A DNA stretch of 64,000 bases from Rhizobium cauense (GCF_019511525.1 NZ_JAEUAT010000012.1:116001-180000); one strand, 5' to 3'; positions 24,963 to 33,841 are shown, counted from the first letter of the stretch. Notes: generated by a model not told the origin, from the sequence alone. Program-made: numbers and translations.

Positions 24963-25191
24963 AGGTTTACCGCCGTTCACGGAGATCCGGGGGGCATGTG
25001 GGTTCAGATAGCGCCGGTGTCGGTATCGGGGAAGGTGCCATGCTGTCGTTGCGCTGCCCTGTGGCTTGGAGGCTGTGGTATGCCCGTTGTGTGGCCATTG
25101 AATGCGCGAACGACGCCTTAAAATCAAGCAGTTTCTATTGTGCTCATTTAATGGGCTTTGCTCTGACGTCACGGACTGCGCTGGGCGTCTG

Positions 25192-25225
25192 CAAAAAAGA
25201 AAGCCGCCGATCAGGTCGGCGGCTT
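25192..25225 (-). terminator. Intrinsic terminator after gapR
   Basis: The 10-bp perfect arms AAGCCGCCGA (25201-25210) and TCGGCGGCTT (25216-25225) have a 5-nt loop. The minus strand continues TTTCTTTTTTG. It separates gapR from nasT. Confidence 0.92.
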
Positions 25226-25245
25226 CAAGGAAAATAGGCTGAAGA

Positions 25246-25509
25246 TCAGCCTTCTGGCGGCGCCTCGATCATGCCGAGCGCGTGCAGATACGTGTCGAGG
25301 ATTGCATCCTCTTCCATGCGTTCCTGCTCGTCCTTCTTGCGCAGCGCAACGACCTTCTTGAGGATCTTGGTATCGAAGCCCATGCCCTTGGCTTCGCCGT
25401 AGACGTCCTTGATGTCGTCGGCGATGGTCTTCTTTTCTTCTTCCAGGCGTTCAATGCGCTCCACAAAAGCGCGGAGCTGGTCGCGGGCGACGCCATGAGC
25501 ATCAGACAT
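25246..25509 (-). CDS. gapR: GapR-family nucleoid-associated protein (DUF2312)
   Basis: 87 residues matching the UPF0335/DUF2312 family across its length: a coiled-coil N-terminal half (DQLRAFVERIERLEEEKKTIADDIKDVYGEAKGMG, given here in outline from residue 10), then FDTKILKKVV, RKKDEQERMEEDAILD and YLHALG. Caulobacter GapR binds overtwisted, AT-rich DNA ahead of polymerases and helps chromosome replication. Conserved in alphaproteobacteria. Single gene with a strong terminator. Confidence 0.9.
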   Translation of the reverse strand: MSDAHGVARDQLRAFVERIERLEEEKKTIADDIKDVYGEAKGMGFDTKILKKVVALRKKDEQERMEEDAILDTYLHALGMIEAPPEG

Positions 25510-25598
25510 CGTGTTCTCCTGATCGGGGTGTGAAATTCGGATGGCGTTGACTGCCGCGAAGCGTGTCCGGGGTCAAGCTGATTCAGGTCGCCGGAGAT

Positions 25599-25904
25599 TT
25601 ATTTGTGCGGCTTGTTCAGTTCGAATGCGGCTTTTTGGTCAGCCGAGGCATCGTTCTGATGAAGGTTCTTCCAATCCTCGTATGGCATGCCGTAGACGAC
25701 TTCGCGCGATTCGTCCTTGGATAGGGTGACGCCTTCGGCCTCGGCCGCCTCGCGGTACCAGTTGGACAGGCAGTTGCGGCAGAAGCCGGCCAGATTCATC
25801 AGGTCGATGTTCTGCACATCGTTTCGTTCGCGCAGATGCTCCACGAGGCGGCGAAAAGCCGCAGCCTCGAACTCCGTCTGCTGTTCCTTCGTCAGGGTGC
25901 CCAT
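25599..25904 (-). CDS. DUF1244 protein
   Basis: 101 residues. The start at 25904 has AAGGAG six bases upstream; a start five codons earlier would overlap the amidohydrolase stop and leave no ribosome site. The small conserved proteobacterial family DUF1244 is recognised by FRRLVEHLRERNDVQNIDLMN, GFCRNCLSNWYREAA and YGMPYEDWKNLHQ. The two cysteines in FCRNC could bind metal; no function is known. It follows the amidohydrolase gene with a short gap, probably in one transcript. Confidence 0.85.
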   Translation of the reverse strand: MGTLTKEQQTEFEAAAFRRLVEHLRERNDVQNIDLMNLAGFCRNCLSNWYREAAEAEGVTLSKDESREVVYGMPYEDWKNLHQNDASADQKAAFELNKPHK

Positions 25905-25915
25905 CGTGGTCTCCT

Positions 25916-26707
25916 TCATTCGTACGGACCGGTGCGCGACACATGCACATTATACTCGTGCAGCGCCGGGTCTGCGTTCATTGTCTCGAAGATCGGCGCC
26001 AGGCGCTTTGCCCAAGCGGCAATGCCAGGTTCGTCGCCGATCAGGTCCTGGCGCACCTCCAGCAGGGCATGCGGGATGCCCGTCAGCATGCAGTGCCGGT
26101 ACATCGTATCGCCTTTTAGCGCGCCGTCGTAGGGCTCGTTGTCGCCCACCACCAGATCAGGATCGCTGCGCAACATGCCGAGCAGCTGAGCGACTGCCCG
26201 GTGGTCGGTATCCCAGAGGACGGCCGCGTGCCAAGGGCGAGGGAAGGTTTTCCAGACCGGCGTATAGGAGTGAAGCGACAGGACGAGCGGGGCCTTGCCC
26301 GTCTTGTTCGCTACGCTGTCGATCGTTTCGCTGACGGCTTTGTGATAGGGGCGATGGAAGGTTTCGACGCGATAGTTCCACTCTTCATCTGTGATCGGAT
26401 GATTGCCGGGAATAATCGCTCCGTCGGAAATCTTCATGATCAGCGTAGGGTCATCTTCACCGCGGTTCGGATCGATCAGCAGCCGTGAGAAGCCGCCAAG
26501 CACAGCCGGAACATCCAGCATCGAAGAGAGGCTCCGAACGAGCCCTTCAATCCCGATGTCATAGGCGATGTGGCGTTGGAAAGCGCTGTCGGGCAGGCCC
26601 AGTCTGCCATAGCGTTCGGGCAGTCGGCTCATCGCGTGATCGCCGAGCAGCACCAAGCCCTTGTCATGATTGCCGGATAATAGTTCGAATGATTTGAAAG
26701 TGCTCAT
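25916..26707 (-). CDS. N-formylglutamate amidohydrolase family protein
   Basis: 263 residues from the ATG at 26707; neither this nor the ATG at 26722 has a clear ribosome site. FGase/HutG-like family: LVLLGDHAMSRLPERYG near the N-terminus, DIGIEGLVRSLS, LGGFSRLLIDPNRGEDDPTLI, and LSHHS-like LVLSLHSYTPVWK. Characterised members hydrolyse N-formylglutamate to glutamate and formate in histidine degradation, but no other hut gene is nearby, so the substrate is uncertain. DUF1244 follows directly. Confidence 0.82.
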   Translation of the reverse strand: MSTFKSFELLSGNHDKGLVLLGDHAMSRLPERYGRLGLPDSAFQRHIAYDIGIEGLVRSLSSMLDVPAVLGGFSRLLIDPNRGEDDPTLIMKISDGAIIPGNHPITDEEWNYRVETFHRPYHKAVSETIDSVANKTGKAPLVLSLHSYTPVWKTFPRPWHAAVLWDTDHRAVAQLLGMLRSDPDLVVGDNEPYDGALKGDTMYRHCMLTGIPHALLEVRQDLIGDEPGIAAWAKRLAPIFETMNADPALHEYNVHVSRTGPYE

Positions 26708-26903
26708 GAGGGAAATGATCATCGCAATTGCGGGGCTGCCACTGATCGCACGGGTCACCGGCAGGTTCAAGCGTGCAGGACAAGGGAAGGGCGCGGCGTG
26801 GTCCAAGCGGGGCGCCGATCCGGAATATAATCGATTAGCATTGCGTTGACTTTCGCCGGGAGGCAGCGCAAGAAGGCACACCTAAAAAATAATCGGGAGC
26901 CCA

Positions 26904-27389
26904 TTGGAAGTCGTGTTGATTCAGACCGCGCCAAGTTTCCTCATGCGTTCCGGGCCGCTTGCCCGTTTTGCACTGTTTGTTGTCGCGGCATTCTCGCCGT
27001 TTTTTATTGCCGATGCAGCCCGCGCCGACTTTCGCGTCTGCAATGGAACGCAGAACCTGGTGGGAGTGGCAATCGGCTACCGAGCGAAGGACGGCTGGAT
27101 CACGGAGGGTTGGTGGCAGGTGCCGGCGACGACCTGCGCGACGCTGATCGAAGGGGAGTTGCAGTCCCGATATTACTATCTCTACGCCGAAGACGCTGCC
27201 CGGGGAGGCCGATGGACGGGTAACGTGCAGATGTGCGTGGCGGAGAATGAGTTCAAGATCACGGGTGTCAATGATTGCTACGCCCGTGGCTATCAGAAGA
27301 TGGGGTTCAAGGAATATGACACGGGCCGCCAGGGCAGCTGGATGGTTCAACTTTCCGATACCCCAGGCACGCAAGAAAGCCCGAATTGA
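26904..27389 (+). CDS. Exported DUF1036 protein
   Basis: 161 residues from a TTG at 26904 with GGGAG five bases upstream; the ATG at 26943 lacks a ribosome site. A hydrophobic signal segment lies at about 20-37, ending near ADAARADF. The rest is DUF1036: FRVCNGTQNLVGVAIGYRAKDGWITEGWW, several Cys residues likely to form disulfides, and the Tyr-rich SRYYYLYAED. Periplasmic, function unknown. Its stop overlaps the pyruvate kinase start (TTGATG), so the two genes are linked. Confidence 0.85.
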   Translation: MEVVLIQTAPSFLMRSGPLARFALFVVAAFSPFFIADAARADFRVCNGTQNLVGVAIGYRAKDGWITEGWWQVPATTCATLIEGELQSRYYYLYAEDAARGGRWTGNVQMCVAENEFKITGVNDCYARGYQKMGFKEYDTGRQGSWMVQLSDTPGTQESPN

Positions 27390-28828
27390 TGAAGCGCAAC
27401 CGCAAAGTTAAAATCCTCGCCACCCTCGGACCTGCCTCGTCCGAGGAATCGATGATCGAGAAGCTGCACCAGGCCGGTGCCGATGTCTTCCGCATCAACA
27501 TGAGTCACGCCAGCCACGATGTGATGCGAACGCTGATCAAGCGTATCCGCGCCGTCGAAGCCCGCTCCGGCCGCCCGATCGGCATCCTCGCCGACCTGCA
27601 GGGTCCGAAGCTGCGCGTCGGCAAGTTCGCCGAAGGCAAGGTTGATCTGAAGCCGGGTGACACGTTTACGCTCGACAACAAGGATGTTCCCGGCGACGCG
27701 ACCCGCGTATTCCTGCCGCATCCGGAAATCCTGGAATCAGTGCAGCCCGGCCACCGGCTGCTGATCGATGACGGCAAGCTCGCCCTGCGCGCTGAAAAGT
27801 GCGATGGCAAGAGCATCGTCACCACGGTTATCTCCGGCACGAAGATTTCCGACCGCAAGGGCGTCAGCCTTCCCGACACGCTGCTGACAGTCGGCGTTCT
27901 TACGGACAAGGATCGCACCGACCTCGCAGCCGTTCTCGAAACCGACGACGTCGACTGGGTCGCGCTCTCCTTCGTGCAGCGCCCGGAAGATCTGGCCGAG
28001 GTGCGCAAGATCGCGCGCGGTCGCGTCGGCATCATGTCGAAGATCGAGAAGCCGCAGGCGATCGAGCGCATCGAGGAAATCATCGAGCTCTCCGACGCTC
28101 TCATGGTTGCCCGTGGCGACCTCGGCGTCGAAATGCCGCTCGAATCCGTTCCGGGCATCCAGAAGCAGCTGATCCGCGCCTGCCGCCGTTCGGGCAAGCC
28201 CGTCGTCGTCGCGACGCAGATGCTCGAGTCGATGATCTCTGCGCCGGTTCCGACCCGCGCTGAAGTCTCCGACGTCGCCACCGCCGTCTTCGAAGGCGCC
28301 GATGCTGTCATGCTGTCTGCCGAATCCGCTTCGGGTGACTACCCGGTTGAAGCCGTCTCGACGATGGCCTCGATCGCCAGCGCCATCGAGCGCGAGCCGC
28401 ACTATCCGGGTATCATCTACGCGCAGCGCGCGCAGCCGGAAGCAACCGGCGCCGACGCGATTTCGCTTGCTGCCCGCCAGATCGCCGAGACGCTGCGCCT
28501 GTCGGCCATCGTCTGTTACACCTCATCGGGCACGACCGGCCTGCGCGCCTCGCGCGAGCGTCCGCAGGTGCCGATCCTGGCATTGTCGCCTGTCATTCAG
28601 ACGGCCCGCCGTCTCGCCATCGTCTGGGGTCTGCACTGCGTCGTCACCCATGACGCAACCGACCTCGACGACATGGTCAACCGCGCCTGCCGCATCGTTG
28701 CCGACGAAGGCTTCGGCAAGCCCGGCGACCGCATCATCATCTCGGCCGGCGTGCCGCTCGGCACACCCGGCGCGACCAACATGCTGCGCATTGCCTATAT
28801 CGGCTCCGACGGCCAGAGCGGCGTCTGA
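27389..28828 (+). CDS. pyk: Pyruvate kinase
   Basis: 479 residues. Converts phosphoenolpyruvate and ADP to pyruvate and ATP. The N-terminal KILATLGPASSEE, the substrate segment RINMSHASHD, the catalytic lysine region SKIEKPQAIERIEEI and MVARGDLGVEMP are intact, followed by the alternating C-terminal domain with the TSSGTTGLRASRERP loop. ATG at 27389 overlaps the DUF1036 stop codon. A strong terminator follows. Confidence 0.97.
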   Translation: MKRNRKVKILATLGPASSEESMIEKLHQAGADVFRINMSHASHDVMRTLIKRIRAVEARSGRPIGILADLQGPKLRVGKFAEGKVDLKPGDTFTLDNKDVPGDATRVFLPHPEILESVQPGHRLLIDDGKLALRAEKCDGKSIVTTVISGTKISDRKGVSLPDTLLTVGVLTDKDRTDLAAVLETDDVDWVALSFVQRPEDLAEVRKIARGRVGIMSKIEKPQAIERIEEIIELSDALMVARGDLGVEMPLESVPGIQKQLIRACRRSGKPVVVATQMLESMISAPVPTRAEVSDVATAVFEGADAVMLSAESASGDYPVEAVSTMASIASAIEREPHYPGIIYAQRAQPEATGADAISLAARQIAETLRLSAIVCYTSSGTTGLRASRERPQVPILALSPVIQTARRLAIVWGLHCVVTHDATDLDDMVNRACRIVADEGFGKPGDRIIISAGVPLGTPGATNMLRIAYIGSDGQSGV

Positions 28829-28851
28829 GGCCTTCGATCCGAACCGAATGG

Positions 28852-28886
28852 AAGCCCGTCGCCTGATGCAGGCGGCGGGCTTTCCG
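28852..28886 (+). terminator. Intrinsic terminator of pyk
   Basis: AAGCCCGTCGCCTG (28852-28865) pairs with CAGGCGGCGGGCTT (28869-28882) over 14 bp with one G-U pair and a 3-base loop. A T-rich tract follows. Confidence 0.9.
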
Positions 28887-28956
28887 TTTTCCGGCGCGCC
28901 CTTGCGCCGGACAAATGCAAATGCAAGTCTGCCCCTCCGAGGTCTGGGAGGTTTTC

Positions 28957-29592
28957 ATGCAGACAGTGACACTTCTTGCTTTCGCAGCGGTTTCCTTTGT
29001 CGGTATCGCAACGCCAGGCCCGACGGTGCTTCTGGCAATGACCAATGGTTCGCGTTTTGGCATCAGGCGCGCAGCCGCCGGCATGCTCGGCGCGGTACTA
29101 TCGGATTTCGTGTTGATTGGAGCGGTTGCGATTGGCCTCGGCGCGCTTCTGGCCGCCTCCGAGTTCTGGTTTTCGGCGCTGAAATATGTTGGTGCCGCCT
29201 ATCTTGCCTTTCTCGGCGTCATGATGCTGCGGTCGAAAGGCACGATCGACGCTGCACTGAAGCAGGGGGATGCGGCGGCGGGCGGAACACCTTTCTCGAT
29301 TGCGCTCAAGAGCTTCCTGGTCGCGGTCACCAATCCGAAGGGTTACCTGTTCTTCTCTGCTTTCCTGCCGCAGTTCATCGATCCGACCAGCCCGCAGGCA
29401 GCCCAGTATGCTGTGCTGGCGCTCGTGTTCGCCTCGCTCGATTTCGTCATCATGTTCGCCTATGCCGTGTTCGGCTCGCAGGCCGTGCGCTTTCTCAAGA
29501 CGAAAGGCGCACTCTGGCTCGAGCGCGCTTGCGGCGGCGCGCTGCTGGCGCTGGCAGGTTCGCTGGCGCTCTATCGTCGGGCGACAGTGTGA
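28957..29592 (+). CDS. LysE/RhtB-family amino acid exporter
   Basis: 211 residues from ATG 28957, with GGGAGG immediately upstream; the frame is open before that but the ribosome site decides the start. About six membrane helices, the family signature GIATPGPTVLLAMTNG near the N-terminus and AVTNPKGYLFFSAFLPQFI in the middle are typical of threonine/homoserine-lactone exporters. The amino acid exported is unknown. The last 22 bases overlap the end of the convergent DUF4865 gene. Confidence 0.9.
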   Translation: MQTVTLLAFAAVSFVGIATPGPTVLLAMTNGSRFGIRRAAAGMLGAVLSDFVLIGAVAIGLGALLAASEFWFSALKYVGAAYLAFLGVMMLRSKGTIDAALKQGDAAAGGTPFSIALKSFLVAVTNPKGYLFFSAFLPQFIDPTSPQAAQYAVLALVFASLDFVIMFAYAVFGSQAVRFLKTKGALWLERACGGALLALAGSLALYRRATV

Positions 29593-30140
29593 GGCAGGGA
29601 AACGTGGCCGACGCGATAGATCTGGCCCGAGCCTGAAACGGGCGGAACTGATCCGTACAGACTGAAGCGCACCATTGTCCAGCTTGTCGGCTCAAAGGCT
29701 GATACGGAAGCCAGGACATCGGTCTCTAGCGTTTGTTGCTGTGCCCGCTTCGTCTCTTCCTGCCGGATGAGAGCCAACGGGGCATAAGGCTCGATCGCAA
29801 ACGTCTCCGCAACGGCGAACTTCGCATCCCCGATCGTGGGGGCGGTTTCAACGTGCCATGCAATCCAGGTCTTGACCCGCGGCCAGCCGAATGAGCGTGT
29901 CAGTCCTTCGAAGCCGGGCCCGGTGAGGAAGTTGCTTGCGCCCTCAGGCTGTTGCCAGACATAGAAGGGCGCATAGAGATTTTCGGGGGAGCCGAACTCA
30001 CCCTTGCGGGCGCTCAGATATGCCTTGAAGCCGAGGCCGGGAAACCCGTCCAGCATAGGTCCCTTGTCGCGGATGCGCCGGTCGATGATCGACATGTCGT
30101 AGTCGGAAGGCAGAGTGAAGCTGTATTGCATGGCCATCAT
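29571..30140 (-). CDS. DUF4865 protein
   Basis: 189 residues. The first ATG of an ATGATG at 30140 overlaps the cupin stop, with GGAGG seven bases upstream. The protein matches the DUF4865 family (MQYSFTLPSDYDMSIIDRRI, GFPGLGFKAYLSARKG, NLYAPFYVWQQPEG). There are no known catalytic residues. It ends a tightly overlapped operon of tautomerase, cupin and this gene, controlled by the divergent LysR gene, so it probably works on the same small molecule. Confidence 0.8.
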   Translation of the reverse strand: MMAMQYSFTLPSDYDMSIIDRRIRDKGPMLDGFPGLGFKAYLSARKGEFGSPENLYAPFYVWQQPEGASNFLTGPGFEGLTRSFGWPRVKTWIAWHVETAPTIGDAKFAVAETFAIEPYAPLALIRQEETKRAQQQTLETDVLASVSAFEPTSWTMVRFSLYGSVPPVSGSGQIYRVGHVSLPHTVARR

Positions 30141-30538
30141 GCGAGAACCTCCACCGGCTCCAGCCAGTCGACGACGCGGCCGGCCTCGGTTGCCTGGATG
30201 CTGATGTAGCTGAAGGGCGTGTCATCGACCGCGCCATGCCAATGTTTTTCGTTGGGCGCGAACCAGACGGCGTCGCCGGGTCTTATCTGCTCGACGGGGC
30301 CGCCTTCTCGCTGCGCGCGTCCGGCACCGGAGAGGGCGTATAACAGTTGTCCGCGTGGATGCGTGTGCCAGTTTGTGACCGTGCCGGGTTCGAGGGTTGC
30401 CCGCATCGCAGTGTTTTCGCCATCGGCTGCGCCTTCGAGCAGCATCTCCACCCAGAAGGGAACCGATGCGACGCCTTCGGGGGAGCGCGCAGCGTTGCCT
30501 GGGCGGCGGATAGTCATCTGCAGAGGATTGCCGCTCAT
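30137..30538 (-). CDS. Cupin-domain protein
   Basis: 133 residues forming one double-stranded beta-helix cupin. Motif 1 is TNWHTHPRGQLLYALSG (two His and a Gln/Glu-equivalent), motif 2 is PGDAVWFAPNEKHWHGA. The His residues should bind one divalent metal. The reaction is unknown; quinone/oxalocrotonate-related roles are plausible from the tautomerase neighbour. Overlaps both neighbours by 4 bases. Confidence 0.88.
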   Translation of the reverse strand: MSGNPLQMTIRRPGNAARSPEGVASVPFWVEMLLEGAADGENTAMRATLEPGTVTNWHTHPRGQLLYALSGAGRAQREGGPVEQIRPGDAVWFAPNEKHWHGAVDDTPFSYISIQATEAGRVVDWLEPVEVLA

Positions 30539-30954
30539 GACGGCTCTCCCATGGCTCGCGCCCGCCAGCCTTCATCGGCCATCTGGGCGAGACCGTCGCC
30601 GAAGGACCACTCGTCCGGCTGCGAGCTGACGATGGTGATCATCACATCTTCCTTCCGCAGGCCCGGTGCCTCTGCGAGAATTTCGACGGCCCGTTCGAAG
30701 AAACGCTTTCTCGTCTCGGTGCTTCGTGGCCGTCCGGCGCGGATCGCAAAGAGGACGAAATCATCGGAACGCGGCCCGGCGAGGTAGTTGCGGTCGAAGA
30801 TCAGTTCGCCGGGTTCGTGCTGATGGATGACGTGGAAGCGGTCGGCGGGCGGCACGTCGAAGGCCTCCACCAGCGCGCGATGAATGCCGTCGGAGACGGC
30901 GCGAAGATACTCCGGCGACTTGCCGCGCAGGAGCGAGATACGAACAAAAGGCAT
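30535..30954 (-). CDS. Tautomerase-superfamily protein
   Basis: 139 residues from ATG 30954, with GAGGAGG six bases upstream. After the initiator Met comes Pro-2 (MPFVRISLLRGK), the N-terminal proline that is the general base in 4-oxalocrotonate tautomerase/MIF proteins. Then SPEYLRAVSDGIHRALVEAF and DRFHVIHQHEPGELIFDRNYL are seen. About twice the length of a classic 4-OT monomer, as in the two-domain tautomerases. First gene of the operon facing the LysR gene. Confidence 0.87.
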   Translation of the reverse strand: MPFVRISLLRGKSPEYLRAVSDGIHRALVEAFDVPPADRFHVIHQHEPGELIFDRNYLAGPRSDDFVLFAIRAGRPRSTETRKRFFERAVEILAEAPGLRKEDVMITIVSSQPDEWSFGDGLAQMADEGWRARAMGEPS

Positions 30955-31008
30955 GAAAGCCTCCTCACTGATTTCTTGACAGGAGAAGGATGGCACGCCA
31001 CGATAATG

Positions 31009-31046
31009 CATAAAATCAGAATTTTATGGATAGACTGTCCATAAAA
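31009..31046. promoter_or_regulatory. Two interlocked palindromes between tautomerase operon and LysR gene
   Basis: CATAAAAT (31009-31016) and ATTTTATG (31021-31028) form one dyad. TTTTATGGA (31022-31030) and TCCATAAAA (31038-31046) form a second, 9-bp dyad, sharing the middle half-site. Both lie in the 106-base divergent gap and suit LysR binding to control both directions. Confidence 0.7.
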
Positions 31047-31060
31047 ACAGGACCATTGTA

Positions 31061-31990
31061 ATGCGACGGACGATCTTCGATCTTGAAGTACTGAGGACCT
31101 TTGCGACCGGAATGGAGCTCGGCAACTTTGCCAGGGCCGCTGACCGGCTCGGACGCTCCACCTCGGCGGTCAGTGCCCAACTGAAGAAGCTGGAGGAGCA
31201 GGCCGGCACGCCGATCTTCCGCAAGGCGGGGAGAGGGTTGGCGCTGACCGATGCTGGCGAGACGATGCTGGCCTATGCGCGCCGGCTGCTGGAGCTCAAC
31301 GATGAAGCGGCTGCCGCGGTACAGAGCATCGAGCTCGAGGGTTGGGTAAGGCTCGGGCTACAGGAGGATTTCGGCGAGACCTTGCTCCCTGACGTGCTGG
31401 GCCGTTTCGCGCGCGCGCATCCGAAAGTCCGTATCGAGGCGCGGGTGGTGCGCAATGTCGAGCTGATCGAGCGCGTCACGACAGGAAAGCTCGACCTGGC
31501 GCTTGCCTGGAGCGATGGTACATTAACGCCGCATTTCGAGAAGATCGCGGATGTGCCGATGCGCTGGATCGGGCCTGCCGAGGGAGGGATCGGCTGGACG
31601 CGCGGCAGCGGCGAGCCGGTGCCTCTTGCCTCTCTGGAGGCGCCATGTTTGCTGCGTGCGGCGGCGACCAAGGCACTCGATGCAGCCGGCATTCCCTGGC
31701 GGCTCTCGTTCGTCAGCCCTAGTCTCGGCGGACTGTGGGCTGCGACGGCAGCTGGCCTCGGCATTACCATTCGCACGCCGATCGGGTTGCCACGGAAGGT
31801 TAGGCCGCTCATAGCCAGAGAGGCAGGTTTGCCGGAGCTCCCATCGCTTGGCCTCGTCCTGCACCGTGCCGAGGCCGATCCCTTGCCTGCGACGGCCCGG
31901 CTGGCCTCGATTGTGCTGCAATCCGTCCGCGAGGCTGTGACGGACGCCGTGCCGCAACCTATCCAAATTGCTGCTGATGCCTACGCCTGA
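31061..31990 (+). CDS. LysR-family regulator of the tautomerase operon
   Basis: 309 residues. The N-terminal winged HTH (FDLEVLRTFATGMELGNFARAA, STSAVSAQLKKLEEQAG) is followed by an effector-binding domain from about 90. The divergent arrangement with the tautomerase/cupin/DUF4865 operon and the interlocked palindromes between them are the standard picture of a LysR regulator and its target. Ligand unknown. The 3' end overlaps the convergent GlxA-type gene by 10 bases. Confidence 0.9.
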   Translation: MRRTIFDLEVLRTFATGMELGNFARAADRLGRSTSAVSAQLKKLEEQAGTPIFRKAGRGLALTDAGETMLAYARRLLELNDEAAAAVQSIELEGWVRLGLQEDFGETLLPDVLGRFARAHPKVRIEARVVRNVELIERVTTGKLDLALAWSDGTLTPHFEKIADVPMRWIGPAEGGIGWTRGSGEPVPLASLEAPCLLRAAATKALDAAGIPWRLSFVSPSLGGLWAATAAGLGITIRTPIGLPRKVRPLIAREAGLPELPSLGLVLHRAEADPLPATARLASIVLQSVREAVTDAVPQPIQIAADAYA

Positions 31991-32925
31991 TATTCACGCT
32001 GCGCGTTGCGGCGTATCGCCTGCGGCGGCTGGCCGAAGGCGCGCAGGAAGGCGCGGCGCATCCTCTCGCGATCCGCGAAACCTGTTTCCGTGGCAACGAC
32101 ATCGATCGGATGCCGCCCTTGTTCCATCATCAACCGCGCAGCCTCGAGGCGCAGGTTCTCAACTGCCTTGGCAGGGGATTGTCCGGTCTCGGCCCGAAAT
32201 GTCCGGCTGAACTGGCGGGGGCTCAAGTGAGCAGCTTCGGCCAATTCCTCGACAGAAAGCGTGTTTTTCAGATTGCTACGGGCATGGGCGAGCGCCTTCT
32301 GGATGCGGTCCGATTTCGGCTCAAGCTCCAATAGTGCCGAAAACTGCGACTGACCTCCGGCCCGGCGATGGTAGACGACAAGCTTGCGGGCAACGGCACG
32401 GGCGACATCGGCGCCGTGGTCTTTCTCTATCATGGCGAGAGCCAGATCGACGCCGGCGGTCATCCCGGCTGAACTCCAGACGGAACCATCGATGATGAAG
32501 ATGCGGTCATCCTCGATCTTGATCTTTGGGTAACGCGACTGAAGCTCGCGGGCGAGAAGCCAATGCGTGGTGGCGCGGCGTCCATCCAGGATGCCGGCTT
32601 CGGCCAACAGGAAAGCGCCGGTGCAGATCGAGGCGACGCGCCGTGAAGCGGCAAGCGCGCTGCGAATGAACTCTGTTTCCTTCGTAGTCGGCAGCTTGAT
32701 GCCGACCGCGCCCGAAACCAGCAGCGTATCAAAGGCGGGATCGTCGAAGCGCTTGGTATCGACGGTCACCCCGAAGGAACTGGGCACAGGTCCCCCGGTC
32801 TCGGAAAGATACGAAACTTCATAGGCCGGTTCGTCGAGCTCGAGGTTGGTGAACTCGAAGGCAGAGATGGCAGCCAGGCTCATCATCTGGAAGCCAGGGA
32901 AAAGCAGGACGGCTACGCGCTGCAT
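31981..32925 (-). CDS. GlxA-type regulator (DJ-1/PfpI plus AraC HTH)
   Basis: 314 residues. Residues about 1-190 are a DJ-1/PfpI (glutamine-amidotransferase-like) domain with its nucleophile-elbow cysteine in ASICTGAFLLAEAG. Residues about 215-312 are an AraC-type double HTH (SVEELAEAAHLSPRQFSRTFRAETG and DVVATETGFADRERMRRAF). Such proteins sense small metabolites and activate neighbouring genes. It diverges from the short-chain dehydrogenase at 33044, the likely target. Confidence 0.9.
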   Translation of the reverse strand: MQRVAVLLFPGFQMMSLAAISAFEFTNLELDEPAYEVSYLSETGGPVPSSFGVTVDTKRFDDPAFDTLLVSGAVGIKLPTTKETEFIRSALAASRRVASICTGAFLLAEAGILDGRRATTHWLLARELQSRYPKIKIEDDRIFIIDGSVWSSAGMTAGVDLALAMIEKDHGADVARAVARKLVVYHRRAGGQSQFSALLELEPKSDRIQKALAHARSNLKNTLSVEELAEAAHLSPRQFSRTFRAETGQSPAKAVENLRLEAARLMMEQGRHPIDVVATETGFADRERMRRAFLRAFGQPPQAIRRNAQREYQA

Positions 32926-33043
32926 GGCTCAAAACTCCGTTTGTCCTAAAAGGTGGTTTATATGACATTCAAGACATTGGCAATCGGGCGTAAGACTCCA
33001 TGCATGCGAACAGCGGGTGCTGTTGCTCAACCGGAGAACGACA

Positions 33044-33841
33044 ATGACCGAACAACACAAAGGGACCGCGCTCGTGACCGGCGCGTCATCGGGGATTGGT
33101 GCTATCTACGCTCATCGGCTCGCCAAGCGTGGCTATGATCTCATTCTGGTCGCGCGAAATGCCGAACGACTTTCCGATCTTGCGACCAAATTGACCAGGG
33201 AGACAGGCAGGACGGTCGAGACGATCGCCGCCGATCTCGGCAACACGGCGGATCTGGCGCGCATCGAGGCGGTGCTGAAGAGCGATCGGAGCATCACACT
33301 CCTTGTCAACAATGCCGGCGTCGGGGGGACCGCACCACTGCTTTCGGCAGATGTCGACAAGATGCAGGCGATGGTCGACCTCAACGTGACGGCGTTGATG
33401 CGGCTGACCTATGCCGCCGTGCCGGGCTTCGTGGCCCGTGGCAACGGTGCGATCATCAACATCGCCTCGATCGTCGCGATTGCGCCCGAAGTCTTGAACG
33501 GTGTCTACGGGGCCAGCAAAGCTTTCGTTCTTGCCTTCAGCCAGTCGCTGAAGCATGAGCTGGCGGACAAGAATATCCGCGTTCAGGCGGTGCTGCCGGG
33601 AGCGACCGCGACTGAATTCTGGGGTATTGCCGGAACGCCGGTCGAGCACCTGCCGACCGAAATCGTCATGCAGGCGGAAGACATGGTGGATGCGGCTCTT
33701 GCCGGTTTCGACCAGGGCGAATTCGCGACGATCCCGGCGCTCGAGGATGTTGGATTGCTCAAGGCTTACGAGGATGCGCGCCAGGCGCTGATGCCGAATT
33801 TATCGCGGTCGGCACCTGCGGCACGTTACATGGCGGCATGA
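33044..33841 (+). CDS. Short-chain dehydrogenase/reductase
   Basis: 265 residues from ATG 33044, preceded by CCGGAGAACGACA. Rossmann NAD(P) motif TGASSGIG near residue 12, NNAG near 90, catalytic Ser in IINIASIVAIAP and YGASK (Tyr/Lys) near 155. An arginine-rich first helix (VARNAERL) suggests NADP preference. Substrate not deducible. Divergent from the GlxA-type regulator. A RIME-like repeat follows its stop. Confidence 0.9.
   Translation: MTEQHKGTALVTGASSGIGAIYAHRLAKRGYDLILVARNAERLSDLATKLTRETGRTVETIAADLGNTADLARIEAVLKSDRSITLLVNNAGVGGTAPLLSADVDKMQAMVDLNVTALMRLTYAAVPGFVARGNGAIINIASIVAIAPEVLNGVYGASKAFVLAFSQSLKHELADKNIRVQAVLPGATATEFWGIAGTPVEHLPTEIVMQAEDMVDAALAGFDQGEFATIPALEDVGLLKAYEDARQALMPNLSRSAPAARYMAA

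Noticed and set aside
25020..25060. Second sigma-54 promoter upstream of nasT (TGGCACC on the minus strand)
   Set aside because: There is no TTGC at the required spacing.
24963..25172. Extended N-terminus of NasT
   Set aside because: The added residues are Arg/His/Pro-rich and unlike a receiver domain; family length fits the GTG start at 24962.
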